Under the pieces are notes generated by a model. That model saw only the letters and a list, made by a program, of their open reading frames with translations. It had not been told where the DNA came from and searched no databases. A DNA stretch of 64,000 nt from Brevibacterium limosum (GTDB lineage: Bacteria > Actinomycetota > Actinomycetes > Actinomycetales > Brevibacteriaceae). Of the stretch, positions 16,819 to 25,680 are shown piece after piece; positions within the stretch are counted from its first letter, which is position 1, and the number at the start of each line of letters is the position of its first letter. The position numbers were made by a program, and so were the translations under genes. The stretch lies in the NCBI RefSeq assembly GCF_011617705.1, contig NZ_CP050154.1:1798001-1862000 (forward strand), in the 5' to 3' direction.

Positions 16819-16846
16819 ACGGACAGCACGCTCGTCGCGGAGTCCT
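16803..16846 (+). promoter_or_regulatory. Candidate LEU element (hairpin/pseudoknot) before leuA
   Basis: CCGCGACGAG (16803-16812) pairs perfectly with CTCGTCGCGG (16831-16840). Inside, GGAC (16821-16824) can pair with GTCC at 16812-16815 or with a second copy at 16842-16845 beyond the stem; the second pairing makes a pseudoknot. GAGTCCT occurs at both places (16810-16816 and 16840-16846). The leader stop codon lies in the loop, so a ribosome stalled on the Leu codons or at the stop would change the fold. No T-tract is present, so control of leuA translation is more likely than termination. Confidence 0.55.
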
Positions 16847-16887
16847 CGTATGCTGGTCAAGCGTTGAGAAACTGAGATAGAGGAACA

Positions 16888-18651
16888 ATGAAACTGCAGA
16901 AGCCTTCTCCCATGCCGTTCGGCAAATACAAGTCGTTCCAGGACCGCATCGCTCTGGACATGCGCGACCGCACCTGGCCGGATCAGATCATCCGCAAGGC
17001 GCCTCGCTGGCTGAGCACCGACCTGCGCGACGGCAATCAGGCCCTCATCGATCCGATGACCCCGGACCGCAAACGCAAGATGTTCGATCTGCTCGTGCGT
17101 CTCGGCTTCAAGGAGATCGAGGTCGGATTCCCTGCCGCCAGCCAGGTCGACTTCGACTTCGTCCGCGAGATCATCGAACAGGACGCGATCCCCGACGACG
17201 TCCGCATCTCCGTGCTCACCCAGGCCCGCGAGGACCTCATCGAACGCACCGTCGAATCCCTCGTCGGCGCGAAGAAGCCCACCGTCCACCTCTACAACGC
17301 GACAGCCCCGGTCTTCCGCAAGGTCGTCTTCGGCTTCGACGGCGACGGCTTCGACCAGACCCGCGACATCGCACTGCAGGGCACTCAGGCCGTGATGAAG
17401 CACGCCGAGACGCTGCTGTCCGACGCGGACTTCGGCTACCAGTACTCGCCGGAGATCTTCGTCGACACCGAACCCGAGTTCGCTCTCGACATCGTCGGCA
17501 GCGTCCTCGACATGTGGCAGCCCGCCGACGGCCGCGAAACCGTCGTCAACCTGCCCGCCACCGTCGAACGCGGCACCCCTAACACCTACGCGGACCAAAT
17601 CGAATGGTTCTGCCGGAATATGCCCTACCGCAACGAGGTGGCCGTCTCCCTGCACCCGCACAACGACCGGGGCACCGGCGTGGCCGCAGCGGAACTGGGA
17701 ATGATGGCCGGCGCCGACCGCATCGAAGGCTGCCTGTTCGGCAACGGTGAGCGCACCGGCAACCTCGACCTCGTCACCGTCGCCCTCAACCTGTACACGC
17801 AGGGAGTCGACCCGGAACTCGACTTCTCCGATATCGACGAGGTCATCCACACCGTCACCGAATGCAACCAGATCGGTGTCCACGAACGTCACCCCTACGG
17901 CGGCGACCTCGTCTTCACCTCGTTCTCGGGCTCGCACCAGGACGCGATCAACAAGGCCTTCGCCGATCGTGAGAAGAAGGCGAACGCGCAGGGCACCCCT
18001 GTCGACCTGATGGAATGGGACATGCCCTACCTGCCGGTCGATCCGAAGGACCTGGGGCGCTCCTACGAGGCGATCATCCGCGTCAACTCGCAGTCCGGAA
18101 AGGGCGGAGTGACCTACCTGCTCAAGAGCGAGCACGGACTCGACCTGCCGCGTCGCATGCAGGTCGAGTTCTCCCGCGCCGTGCAGCAGCACACCGAGGG
18201 CGGCGGTGAGGTCACGTCCGAGGAGATCCGCCGCATCTTCAACTACGAGTACCTGCCTGCCGACGACCCCGAGAAGGCATGGGGCCGCTTCCAGATCGTG
18301 GGGCTGCGCACCGAGTCGGGCACCGTCGACGCGTCCGGCTCCTCCGCCGAACGCATCGAGGTCGACCTCATCGTCGACGGCCAGGAACGCACCTACGAAG
18401 GACGCGGCAACGGACCGATCGATGCGCTGGTGAAGATCCTCATCGACCAGTTCGACGTCGACGTCCGCCTCCAGGACTACTCCGAGCACGCCATCGGCTC
18501 CGGCGCCGACACCAACGCCGCCGCCTATGTCGAACTCGCCGTCGAAGACCGCGTCGTCTGGGGTGCCGGACTGCACCCGAACATCACGAAGGCCTCGCTC
18601 AAGGCCGTCGTCTCGGCCGTCAACCGTGCGGCACGGGACCGCCAGGACTGA
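16888..18651 (+). CDS. leuA: 2-isopropylmalate synthase
   Basis: LeuA condenses acetyl-CoA with 2-oxoisovalerate in the first committed step of leucine synthesis. The 587-residue protein is the long actinobacterial form: a TIM-barrel domain with LSTDLRDGNQALIDPM, EVGFPAASQVDFDF and the metal-site HPHNDRGTGVAAAE, then the C-terminal allosteric domain (from about residue 430) that senses leucine, ending in GADTNAAAYVELAVEDRVVWGAGLHPN. The ATG follows AGAGGAAC. It is monocistronic and sits behind the leader peptide and hairpin described at 16774-16846. Confidence 0.97.
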   Translation: MKLQKPSPMPFGKYKSFQDRIALDMRDRTWPDQIIRKAPRWLSTDLRDGNQALIDPMTPDRKRKMFDLLVRLGFKEIEVGFPAASQVDFDFVREIIEQDAIPDDVRISVLTQAREDLIERTVESLVGAKKPTVHLYNATAPVFRKVVFGFDGDGFDQTRDIALQGTQAVMKHAETLLSDADFGYQYSPEIFVDTEPEFALDIVGSVLDMWQPADGRETVVNLPATVERGTPNTYADQIEWFCRNMPYRNEVAVSLHPHNDRGTGVAAAELGMMAGADRIEGCLFGNGERTGNLDLVTVALNLYTQGVDPELDFSDIDEVIHTVTECNQIGVHERHPYGGDLVFTSFSGSHQDAINKAFADREKKANAQGTPVDLMEWDMPYLPVDPKDLGRSYEAIIRVNSQSGKGGVTYLLKSEHGLDLPRRMQVEFSRAVQQHTEGGGEVTSEEIRRIFNYEYLPADDPEKAWGRFQIVGLRTESGTVDASGSSAERIEVDLIVDGQERTYEGRGNGPIDALVKILIDQFDVDVRLQDYSEHAIGSGADTNAAAYVELAVEDRVVWGAGLHPNITKASLKAVVSAVNRAARDRQD

Positions 18652-18718
18652 GCAGCGCGTTTCGACGCGGTCGTGCGCGGTGCTCCGGGGTCGTTTCGGA
18701 CGCGCCGGCGCTCGGGGG

Positions 18719-18770
18719 ACGCGAAAGTCGAAAGAGTCGTCGCCGGCGACGTGATCTTCGACTTTCGCGT
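18719..18770. repeat. Long intergenic inverted repeat between leuA and recO
   Basis: ACGCGAAAGTCGAA (18719-18732) is exactly complementary to 18757-18770, and the 24-nt interval holds the palindrome GTCGCCGGCGAC (18739-18750), so a long cruciform or RNA hairpin is possible. There is no T-tract. It may end leuA transcription or be a dispersed repeat; I see no second copy in this window. Confidence 0.6.
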
Positions 18771-18843
18771 GACCTGAGGCAGTCTGCGCCCGGAGGCGTG
18801 CTGCCGGAGCGGACGCGAGTCTGAGCGGTCGATCTCACAGCAG

Positions 18844-18886
18844 TCGCTTAAGCGCGGCGGGATGATTCCCCGCCGCGCTTAAGCGA
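18844..18886. repeat. 18-bp perfect inverted repeat at the recO promoter
   Basis: TCGCTTAAGCGCGGCGGG (18844-18861) is perfectly complementary to 18869-18886 with a 7-nt spacer. Each arm itself contains the palindrome CGCTTAAGCG. The right arm runs into the probable -10 hexamer of recO, so it could be an operator as well as, or instead of, a terminator for upstream transcription. Confidence 0.65.
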
Positions 18887-18890
18887 TAAT
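18885..18890 (+). promoter_or_regulatory. -10 hexamer of recO (leaderless)
   Basis: GATAAT lies six nt before the GTG start at 18897, without any Shine-Dalgarno sequence between, as expected for leaderless transcription. Confidence 0.6.
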
Positions 18891-18896
18891 GGGCGG

Positions 18897-19625
18897 GTGC
18901 ACAACTATCGTGATGAAGGCATCGTGCTCCAGGGGCACAAGCTCGGCGAAGCCGACCGCATCGTCACCGTGCTCACTCGCAGCCACGGCCTCGTCCGTGC
19001 CGTCGCGAAGGGGGTGCGCCGGACGAAATCGCGGTTCGGCTCCCGCCTCGAGCCCTTTATGCTCGTCGACGTCCAATGCCATGTCGGGCGCAGCCTCGAC
19101 ATCGTCACCCAGGTCGAACTCATCGAACCCTTCGCCCGCGGAATCGCCACGGACTTCGATGTCTATTCAGCCGCCTCGGTGATGGCCGAAACGGCACGCA
19201 GCATCACCGAGGCCGAACCCCAATCCCGGACGCATTTCCTCCTCCTCGTCTCCGCGATCCGCTCACTGTGCAACCGCGAACACGCGCCGAGGCTGTCCCT
19301 CGACGCGTATCTGCTGCGCGCGATGTCCGTGGCCGGGTGGGCGCCGAGCCTGCTCGACTGCGCCCAGTGCGGGAACCCCGGGCCCCACCGCGCGTTCTCG
19401 GCCTCCTTGGGCGGGGCCGTGTGCACGAACTGCCGCCCCTCCGGTGCGGCACTGCCCGACACCGATGCGCTCGAGCATTTGGCCGCGTTGCTGTCCGGAG
19501 ACTGGGAGCGGGCGGAGGCCTCTGACCTGCACGATCAGATCGACGGGTCGAAGCTGGTCTCGGACTGGGTGTCCTGGCACCTCGAGCGCAATATCCGATC
19601 ACTGAGAGTTCTGGAGAGCACATGA
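18897..19625 (+). CDS. recO: DNA repair protein RecO
   Basis: RecO loads RecA onto gaps in the RecFOR pathway and anneals single strands. The 242-residue protein has the N-terminal OB fold ([28 protein letters not shown]), the alpha-helical part, and the zinc-binding cysteines CAQCGNPG and AVCTNC. It starts with GTG at 18897, which matches the family start M-x-x-Y-R-D. Its stop overlaps the uppS start by 4 nt (ATGA), so the two form an operon, as in many Actinobacteria. Confidence 0.96.
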   Translation: MHNYRDEGIVLQGHKLGEADRIVTVLTRSHGLVRAVAKGVRRTKSRFGSRLEPFMLVDVQCHVGRSLDIVTQVELIEPFARGIATDFDVYSAASVMAETARSITEAEPQSRTHFLLLVSAIRSLCNREHAPRLSLDAYLLRAMSVAGWAPSLLDCAQCGNPGPHRAFSASLGGAVCTNCRPSGAALPDTDALEHLAALLSGDWERAEASDLHDQIDGSKLVSDWVSWHLERNIRSLRVLEST

Positions 19626-20398
19626 GCTACCCCGCACCACCGGCCCACCCCAGCGGAGCGAGGCCTCCGCGCATCGACGCGAAGTTCGTGCCGGGGCACG
19701 TCGCGATCGTCATGGACGGCAACGGTCGGTGGGCGAACCAGCGGGGACTGCCGCGCACGGAAGGGCACAGAGCCGGAGAGGCGTCGCTGCTCGACGTCAT
19801 CCACGGCGCGATCGAGATCGGCGTGGACTATCTGTCGGCGTATGCGTTCTCGACGGAGAACTGGAAGCGCTCACCCGACGAGGTGCGGTTCCTCATGGGC
19901 TTCAACCGCGACGTCATCCGTCGCCGTCGCGATGAGCTCAACGAGCTGGGGGTGCGCATCGTCTGGTCCGGCCGGCGGGGTCGTCTGTGGCGTTCGGTCA
20001 TCGACGAACTCGAAACCGCCGCGGAGATGACGAAGAACAACACCGGACTCGTGCTCCAGTTCTGCGTGAACTACGGTGGACGCTCCGAGATCGTCGATGC
20101 CATCAATGAGATCACCGCCGAGGTGGCCGCCGGGAAGCTCAGACCCGGCAAGGTCTCGGAGAAGACCGTCCGCTCCCGCCTCTACGCACCCATCGTGCCC
20201 GACGTCGACCTGTTCATGCGGTCGTCAGGGGAGCAGCGGACCTCGAACTTCCTGCTCTGGCAGTCCGCCTACGCCGAGATGGTCTTCCAGGACGTGCTGT
20301 GGCCCGACGTCGACCGGCGCACCCTGTGGGCGGCGATCGAAGAGTACGCCCGTCGCGACCGTCGCTTCGGCGGCGCCGTCGACACACCCTCCGCCTGA
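19622..20398 (+). CDS. uppS: Polyprenyl diphosphate synthase (UppS family)
   Basis: This cis-prenyltransferase makes the C50/C55 lipid carrier for peptidoglycan and arabinogalactan precursors. Seen in the 258-residue product: [17 protein letters not shown] with the catalytic Asp, [28 protein letters not shown], and the diphosphate-binding [20 protein letters not shown]. Whether the product is decaprenyl or undecaprenyl diphosphate cannot be told from sequence by eye. The start overlaps the recO stop and a strong terminator follows. Confidence 0.96.
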   Translation: MSYPAPPAHPSGARPPRIDAKFVPGHVAIVMDGNGRWANQRGLPRTEGHRAGEASLLDVIHGAIEIGVDYLSAYAFSTENWKRSPDEVRFLMGFNRDVIRRRRDELNELGVRIVWSGRRGRLWRSVIDELETAAEMTKNNTGLVLQFCVNYGGRSEIVDAINEITAEVAAGKLRPGKVSEKTVRSRLYAPIVPDVDLFMRSSGEQRTSNFLLWQSAYAEMVFQDVLWPDVDRRTLWAAIEEYARRDRRFGGAVDTPSA

Positions 20399-20422
20399 GA
20401 CCGGCCCGCTCCGGCACGGAAA

Positions 20423-20451
20423 CGGCCCCGCAGCACAGTGCTGCGGGGCCG
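20423..20451. terminator. Bidirectional terminator between uppS and the helicase gene
   Basis: CGGCCCCGCAGC pairs with GCTGCGGGGCCG around the 5-nt loop ACAGT, giving a 12-bp GC-rich stem. It sits 25 nt after the uppS stop and 56 nt from the end of the convergent helicase gene. T-tracts are weak on both sides. Confidence 0.75.
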
Positions 20452-20507
20452 ATCTGTCACGTCAGAGCGAGCTCACGCCGTGCGAGTGCGTCCGCGACGC
20501 TGACGCC

Positions 20508-22310
20508 TCAGTAGCGGTCGCGGGGACGGTCGCCCCGACCGCCGAACTTCTTGCCGCCTCGGCGATCGCCGCGGAAGTTGCGGCTGTCACCGGGCTGCTT
20601 GTCGAAGTTGCGCTTCTTGAACGGGCGTCCCGGGCGGCCCGAATCCGGACGGATGTCGATGGGACGACCCTGGATCTCGGTGTGGGAGAGCTTGCGCAGC
20701 ACCGACGGATCGAGGTCCTTGGGCAGGTCGACGAGCGTGTGGTTCGAACGGATGTCGATATGGCCGATCTGCTTCGAGGTGATTCCGCCTTCGTTCGCGA
20801 TCGCGCCGACCACGGCGCCCGGCTGCAGACGCTCATTGCGCCCCACGGCCAGACGGTAGGTCGTCATGTTCTCGTCACGGGCACGTCCGCCGCGACCCGG
20901 ACGGCCGCCGTCACGGCCGCCGTCGCGGTCGCGGTCACGGCCCTGGCGACGTGCCGGCTCGGGCATCGGTTCGGCCTTGAGGGTGTTCGACTCGAGGACG
21001 AGGGAGGCCAGAGCAGCGGCGATGTTCGAGGCAGGCACATCGCGGGAGAGCGAATACTGCTCGATGACCTCGGTGAGTTCGGACAGTTCGGTCTGAGCGA
21101 GCACATCGTCGATGCGCTTCGTGAACTTCTCGACACGAGTGTTCGTCAGCTCTTCGACGCTGGGCAGAGTCAGCGGTTCGACCTTCTGCTTCGTGGCGCG
21201 CTCGATCGAACCGAGCATGCGCTGCTCGCGCGGGGTCACGAAGAGGATCGCCTCGCCGGAGCGTCCGGCACGACCGGTGCGGCCGATGCGGTGGACATAG
21301 GATTCGGTGTCGTGCGGGACGTCATAGTTGACGACCAGCGTGATGCGCTCGACGTCGAGACCGCGGGCGGCCACATCGGTGGCGACGAGGATGTCGATCT
21401 TGCCCTCACGCAGCATGTCGATCGTGCGCTCACGCGCCTGCTGCGGGATGTCGCCGTTGATCGCGGCGGTCTTGAAACCGCGGGCACGCAGCTTCTCCGC
21501 CAGCTCCTCGGTGGCCTGCTTCGTGCGCACGAACATGATGATGCCCTCGTACTCCTCGACCTCGAGGATGCGGGTCAGAGCGTCGAGCTTATGCGAATGC
21601 TGGACCATGAAGTAGCGCTGACGGATGTTCGCTCCGGTCTGCGACTTCGCGGCGATCCGGACTTCCTTCGGATCGTTGAGGTACTTGCCGGTGATCCGGT
21701 GGATCGAGGTCGGCATGGTGGCCGAGAACAGTGCGACCTGACGGTCGTCACCGACCTGGCTGAAGATCTCTTCGATGTCTTCGGCGAAGCCCATCTTGAG
21801 CATCTCGTCGGCCTCATCGAGGATGAGGTGCTGGAGGCTGCCGAGCTTGAGGGAACCGCGCTTGAGGTGGTCGATGACACGCCCCGGGGTGCCCACGACG
21901 ACCTGCGCACCGCGGCGCAGACCGGCCAGCTGCGGACCATAGGCCTGACCGCCGTAGATCGGGAGCACGGAGAAGTCGGAGAGCTCAGTGGCGTAGGAGG
22001 TGAACGCCTCGGCGACCTGGATCGCGAGTTCGCGAGTGGGGGTGAGCACGAGAGCGAACGGGCCGTCGTCGGCGCGGCCCGCCTCGGCGAGGTCGGACAG
22101 AGCCGGCAGGGCGAAGGCCGCGGTCTTGCCGGTTCCGGTCTGGGCGAGACCGATGACGTCACGGCCCGACAGGAGGGTCGGGATGGTCTCGGCCTGGATG
22201 GGGGTGGGGATCTCGTAGCCCTGCGCCTCTACGGCCTTGAGCACGAGCGGGTGAAGTCCCAGTTCGGAGAATCTCGGAGTGGTTTCGTCGTTTGCGGACA
22301 CATCGGTCAT
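20508..22310 (-). CDS. DEAD-box ATP-dependent RNA helicase (DeaD/CshA type)
   Basis: The 600-residue enzyme unwinds RNA, probably in ribosome assembly and cold adaptation. It has the Q motif region FSELGLHPLVLKAVEAQGYEIPTPIQ, motif I AQTGTGKT, motif Ib TPGR, motif II DEAD, motif III SAT, motif V and VI ARGLDVERI and HRIGRTGRAGR. A DbpA-like RNA-binding domain follows (TYRLAVGRNERLQPGAVVGAIANEGGI), and the tail is Arg/Gly-rich (GRDRDRDGGRDGGRPGRGGR and a basic C-terminus), typical of actinobacterial DeaD. The start ATG is 13 residues before the Q motif region. The long 383-nt upstream gap could hold a regulated 5' UTR. Confidence 0.95.
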   Translation of the reverse strand: MTDVSANDETTPRFSELGLHPLVLKAVEAQGYEIPTPIQAETIPTLLSGRDVIGLAQTGTGKTAAFALPALSDLAEAGRADDGPFALVLTPTRELAIQVAEAFTSYATELSDFSVLPIYGGQAYGPQLAGLRRGAQVVVGTPGRVIDHLKRGSLKLGSLQHLILDEADEMLKMGFAEDIEEIFSQVGDDRQVALFSATMPTSIHRITGKYLNDPKEVRIAAKSQTGANIRQRYFMVQHSHKLDALTRILEVEEYEGIIMFVRTKQATEELAEKLRARGFKTAAINGDIPQQARERTIDMLREGKIDILVATDVAARGLDVERITLVVNYDVPHDTESYVHRIGRTGRAGRSGEAILFVTPREQRMLGSIERATKQKVEPLTLPSVEELTNTRVEKFTKRIDDVLAQTELSELTEVIEQYSLSRDVPASNIAAALASLVLESNTLKAEPMPEPARRQGRDRDRDGGRDGGRPGRGGRARDENMTTYRLAVGRNERLQPGAVVGAIANEGGITSKQIGHIDIRSNHTLVDLPKDLDPSVLRKLSHTEIQGRPIDIRPDSGRPGRPFKKRNFDKQPGDSRNFRGDRRGGKKFGGRGDRPRDRY

Positions 22311-22693
22311 GAGTGATCTCTCTCACGTCGGCACACACTTGATCGCAGATGACTGTAGTGGCGATCTACCCTGCGGCCGCTTGTGCAATCATCGTGAGCA
22401 ATCCGGGCCGAAACCGTAGAGATCCAAGAACTCGCTTGGACAGACGTGGAAACGTCGGTACGGAGAAAGGTTTGGGTGTACCCCAAGTCTACATGCCGTC
22501 CCCTCGCCGAGGTGGCCCCGGACCGGGAAACCGAGTGTGAGATCAGTCGCCTCCCGCGGTCCCTTCTGCTGACCGCGATCGGACGTTGCGGCTGGTCGGA
22601 CCGGCGTGGAGGAAGCGGCAGTGTGACCAGTTAGGCTGGTACCTGCGAGCCACGGCAGCCGGCCGTCGGCGAACTGAATCAAGGAGAGAACAA
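22311..22693. other. 383-nt divergent intergenic region, helicase / glyS
   Basis: No gene-like frame is convincing here. A TAGGCT hexamer at 22632-22637 could be the -10 of a glyS promoter, leaving a 5' UTR of about 50 nt that ends in AAGGAGAG. A small dyad TTGGG-TGTA-CCCCAA lies near 22472-22487. The helicase side has no promoter I can place with confidence. Nothing resembles a tRNA or T-box. Confidence 0.5.
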
Positions 22694-24076
22694 GTGGCAC
22701 AGTCCAAGTTGGATGCCGTCATCGCCCTGGCCAAGCGCAGAGGATTCGTCTTCCAAGCCGGAGAGATCTACGGCGGTTCCCGCTCGGCATGGGACTACGG
22801 ACCCTTGGGCGTTGAGCTCAAAGACAACATCAAGGCCCAGTGGTGGCAGCAGTTCGTGCGCGGTCGCGAAGATGTCGTCGGCCTCGACTCCTCGATCATC
22901 CTGCCCAAGCGCGTCTGGGAAGCCTCCGGCCACGTCGAGACCTTCGTCGATCCGCTCGTCGAATGCCTCAACTGCCACAAGCGCCACCGCGAGGACCACC
23001 TCGTCGAGGCGTATGAGACGAAGAACAAGAAGGCTCCGGAGAACGGAATGGCCGATATTGTCTGCCCCGACTGCGGCACCCGCGGTCAGTGGACAGAGCC
23101 GCAGGAGTTCTCCGGGCTGGTCAAGACCTTCCTCGGTCCCGTCGATTCCGAAGCAGGCCTGCACTACCTGCGCCCGGAGACCGCTCAGGGCATCTTCGTG
23201 AACTTCAACAATGTGCTCACCGCGGCACGGAAGAAGCCTCCGTTCGGCATCGGCCAGATCGGCAAAGCCTTCCGCAACGAGATCACCCCCGGCAACTTCA
23301 TCTTCCGCACCCGTGAGTTCGAGCAGATGGAGATCGAGTACTTCGTCCACCCCGATGAAGCTGATGACTACTACAAGCAGTGGGTCGAAGACTGCTGGGC
23401 CTGGTTCCTCGACCTGGGCATCTCCGCGGACAACGTCCGCCGCCTCGACGTTCCTGCCGAGGACCGTGCGCACTACTCGGCCGGCACCATCGACATCGAA
23501 TACCGCTTCGGCTTCCAGGGATCCGAATGGGGCGAGCTGATGGGCGTGGCCAACCGCACCGACTACGACCTCGGCACCCACACCGAGGTCTCGGGAGCGA
23601 AGCTGCAGTACTTCGACCAGGCCAGCGGCGACCGCTACACCCCCTATGTCATCGAACCCTCCTTCGGCCTGACCCGGTCGATGATGGCGTTCCTCGTCGA
23701 GGCCTACAGCGAAGACGAGGCGCCGAACACGAAGGGCGGTGTCGACAAGCGCGTCGTGCTGGGGCTCGACCCGCGTCTGGCTCCGGTCAAGGCTGCGGTG
23801 CTGCCGCTGAGCCGCAACGAGAAGCTGACACCGGCTGCCAAGGATCTGGCTGCCCGTCTGCGTCGCCGCTGGAACATCGACTTCGACGATGCCGGTGCCA
23901 TCGGCCGCCGCTACCGTCGTCAGGACGAGATCGGCACCCCGCTGTGCATCACCGTCGACTTCGACACCCTCGATGATCAGGCAGTGACGATCCGCAAGCG
24001 TGATGACATGACTCAGGAACGTGTGAGCATCGACCAGGTGGAGAATTACCTGGCCGACCACCTCGCCGGAGCCTGA
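22694..24076 (+). CDS. glyS: Glycyl-tRNA synthetase (single-chain, eukaryote-like)
   Basis: The 460-residue class II synthetase charges tRNA-Gly. Visible are [19 protein letters not shown], the zinc-binding [11 protein letters not shown] and CPDCG, the substrate loop [12 protein letters not shown], motif 2 [28 protein letters not shown] and motif 3 near [10 protein letters not shown]. The frame is open further upstream, but the GTG at 22694 preceded by AAGGAGAG (22681-22688) begins the conserved sequence [27 protein letters not shown], so I use it. A REP-like palindrome follows its stop by 10 nt. Confidence 0.97.
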   Translation: MAQSKLDAVIALAKRRGFVFQAGEIYGGSRSAWDYGPLGVELKDNIKAQWWQQFVRGREDVVGLDSSIILPKRVWEASGHVETFVDPLVECLNCHKRHREDHLVEAYETKNKKAPENGMADIVCPDCGTRGQWTEPQEFSGLVKTFLGPVDSEAGLHYLRPETAQGIFVNFNNVLTAARKKPPFGIGQIGKAFRNEITPGNFIFRTREFEQMEIEYFVHPDEADDYYKQWVEDCWAWFLDLGISADNVRRLDVPAEDRAHYSAGTIDIEYRFGFQGSEWGELMGVANRTDYDLGTHTEVSGAKLQYFDQASGDRYTPYVIEPSFGLTRSMMAFLVEAYSEDEAPNTKGGVDKRVVLGLDPRLAPVKAAVLPLSRNEKLTPAAKDLAARLRRRWNIDFDDAGAIGRRYRRQDEIGTPLCITVDFDTLDDQAVTIRKRDDMTQERVSIDQVENYLADHLAGA

Positions 24077-24085
24077 CCCCAATTG

Positions 24086-24141
24086 CTACCCGACGGCGGC
24101 CCAGCAACCTGGCGCCAGGTTGCTGGGCCGCCGTCAGGTAG
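24086..24141. repeat. REP-like palindrome, copy A
   Basis: A perfect 22+22-bp inverted repeat with no loop (24092-24135, arm GACGGCGGCCCAGCAACCTG plus GC) is flanked by CTACC and GGTAG, which extend the stem after one C/A mismatch. It begins 10 nt after the glyS stop. The arm is nearly identical to those of the copies at 25626, 32658 and 61608. Confidence 0.9.
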
Positions 24142-24243
24142 TCCCGATAGTGGCTGGCCGCTCTCGGCGGGCAGCTGCCGCACATCCGCCCTTGGTCGGC
24201 CGCAACCGCACCTTCTCGGTCAGCCCTCCCTCTAAGGACCGCC

Positions 24244-25611
24244 ATGCATATGACGTCCCGACACGAACCGAAGGCCTCGCCAAGGGTTCGCCTGATCATG
24301 CTCGCCTGCCTCATCCCGCTGATCGTCGTCACTCTCGTGGGGCTGTTCGTACTGTGGCCGTCGAGCCCCGACACCGAGCTGCCCGGAGGCGGACCGACGA
24401 CGAACGCGGCCGAAGGCACGACGGATACGAAGGTCACCGTCACCGCCGTCGACGCCTCGGAATGTGAGCCGGGGGAGACGGACCCGATGGTGCGGGCTGA
24501 CTGCACGAAGTACACGGTGGAGGCGAACGGGCAGGACGGCAGCCTGTACGTCACCCCCGATGCGGTCAAGGCCGGCGTGGACGTCGGGGACACGATCAAG
24601 GTCCTCGATTTCACGCAGTCACCGGATCGGGCGGAGATGGGCACCGACTATGTGTTCATCGATTTCGACCGCAACGTTCCGATGCTGGCGCTGGCGATCA
24701 TCTACGCGATCGTCGTCCTCCTCGTTGCCGGTCTGCGGGGACTGCGCGCACTGATCGGGCTCGGGTTCGCCGGTGCCGTGCTGTTCGTGTTCATGCTCCC
24801 GGCGATGCTCGACGGCAGACCCCCGGTGTTGGTGGCGATGGTCTCGGCGAGTCTGATCATGGTCATCGCTCTCTATCTGGCGCACGGGATCTCGACGCGG
24901 ACGTCGACGGCGCTGTTCGGAACGGTGCTCGGCATCGTGATCACGGGCATCCTCGGCGCGTGGATGACCTCATGGGCGAATCTGGGCATCGCCTATTCGG
25001 AGGACGGGTACCTGCTGGTCGATACGACCGATCTGGGAATGACCGACATCATCGTGTGCGCGATCCTCATCACCGGGCTCGGGGTGCTCAACGACGTCAC
25101 CATCACTCAGGCTTCGGCGGTGTAGGAGCTGGCGGCCGCGGCTCCGGAGATGAAGCCCGGTCAGCTGTTCGCCCGGGCGATGCGCATCGGCCGTGACCAT
25201 ATCGCATCGACCGTCTATACGATCACGTTCGCCTATGTGGGCTCGGCGCTGATGACGCTCATCATCGTCTCCGCACACGATCAGCCGCTGCTCGACACGT
25301 TCACGCTCGGGGACATGTCGGTGGAGGTGGTGAGCATCCTCGTGTGCTCGATCGGGCTGGTCATCGCGATCCCGCTGACGACCGGACTCGGCGTCCTCGT
25401 CGTCCGCTCCGGCCTCCGCTCACCGAGGCGGCCGGCCGCACCCGCGGTTTCGCCGATACCAGCCGAGCCGCGTGGAGAGACGATCGAGCGCTCGGCAGCC
25501 GTGACAGCCGGAGCAGCGGAAGGGCACTCTGAAGCCGAGCGCGCCGAACCCGCGGGGGAGCGACCTCCGATGACCCGCCGCGAGGCCCGCGAACGTGACC
25601 GAAACCGCTGA
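24244..25611 (+). pseudogene. YibE/F-family membrane protein gene interrupted by an amber codon
   Basis: The frame starts at ATG 24244 (AAGGA upstream), has a membrane segment at residues 17-38, an external domain (VTVTAVDASECEPGETDP) and then several transmembrane helices with LAIIYAIVVLLVAGLRGLRA, as in YibE/F. At 25123-25125 a TAG interrupts the family motif ITGLGVLNDVTITQASAV-stop-ELAA; homologues as I recall them have Trp here, so a single TGG to TAG change explains it. The same frame continues for 161 more codons with the rest of the family (GRDHIASTVYTITFAYVGSALMTL, IPLTTGLGVLVV) to TGA 25609-25611. Without read-through the product loses its last two or three helices. A sequencing error cannot be excluded. 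Confidence 0.85.
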
Positions 25612-25625
25612 ACTTCGCCCCGGAA

Positions 25626-25655
25626 CAACCTGACGGCGGCCCAGCAACCTCGCGC
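25626..25655. repeat. REP-like palindrome copy B, left half (split by the IS)
   Basis: CCTGACGGCGGCCCAGCAAC continuing into CTCGCGC matches the left arm of the other copies and stops where the IS begins. It starts 14 nt after the end of the yibE/F frame. The right half is at 27061-27087. Confidence 0.9.
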
Positions 25656-25680
25656 TGTGAGTATTGACAGTGGCTGGTCT

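Noticed and set aside
16763..16867. 34-codon ATG frame before leuA as the leader peptide
   Set aside because: It has better spacing to GAGGA but no Leu run; the overlapping GTG frame at 16774 has CTC CTC CTT and the right relation to the hairpin.
16720..18576. 618-codon open frame on the minus strand opposite leuA
   Set aside because: It mirrors leuA codons in a GC-rich genome, has Val/Asp/Gly-heavy composition and no recognisable domain.
20076..22316. 746-codon plus-strand frame opposite the DEAD-box helicase
   Set aside because: Shadow frame; the minus-strand helicase carries every DEAD-box motif.
22311..22693. T-box or other tRNA-sensing leader before glyS
   Set aside because: No T-box consensus or stem I-like structure was found.
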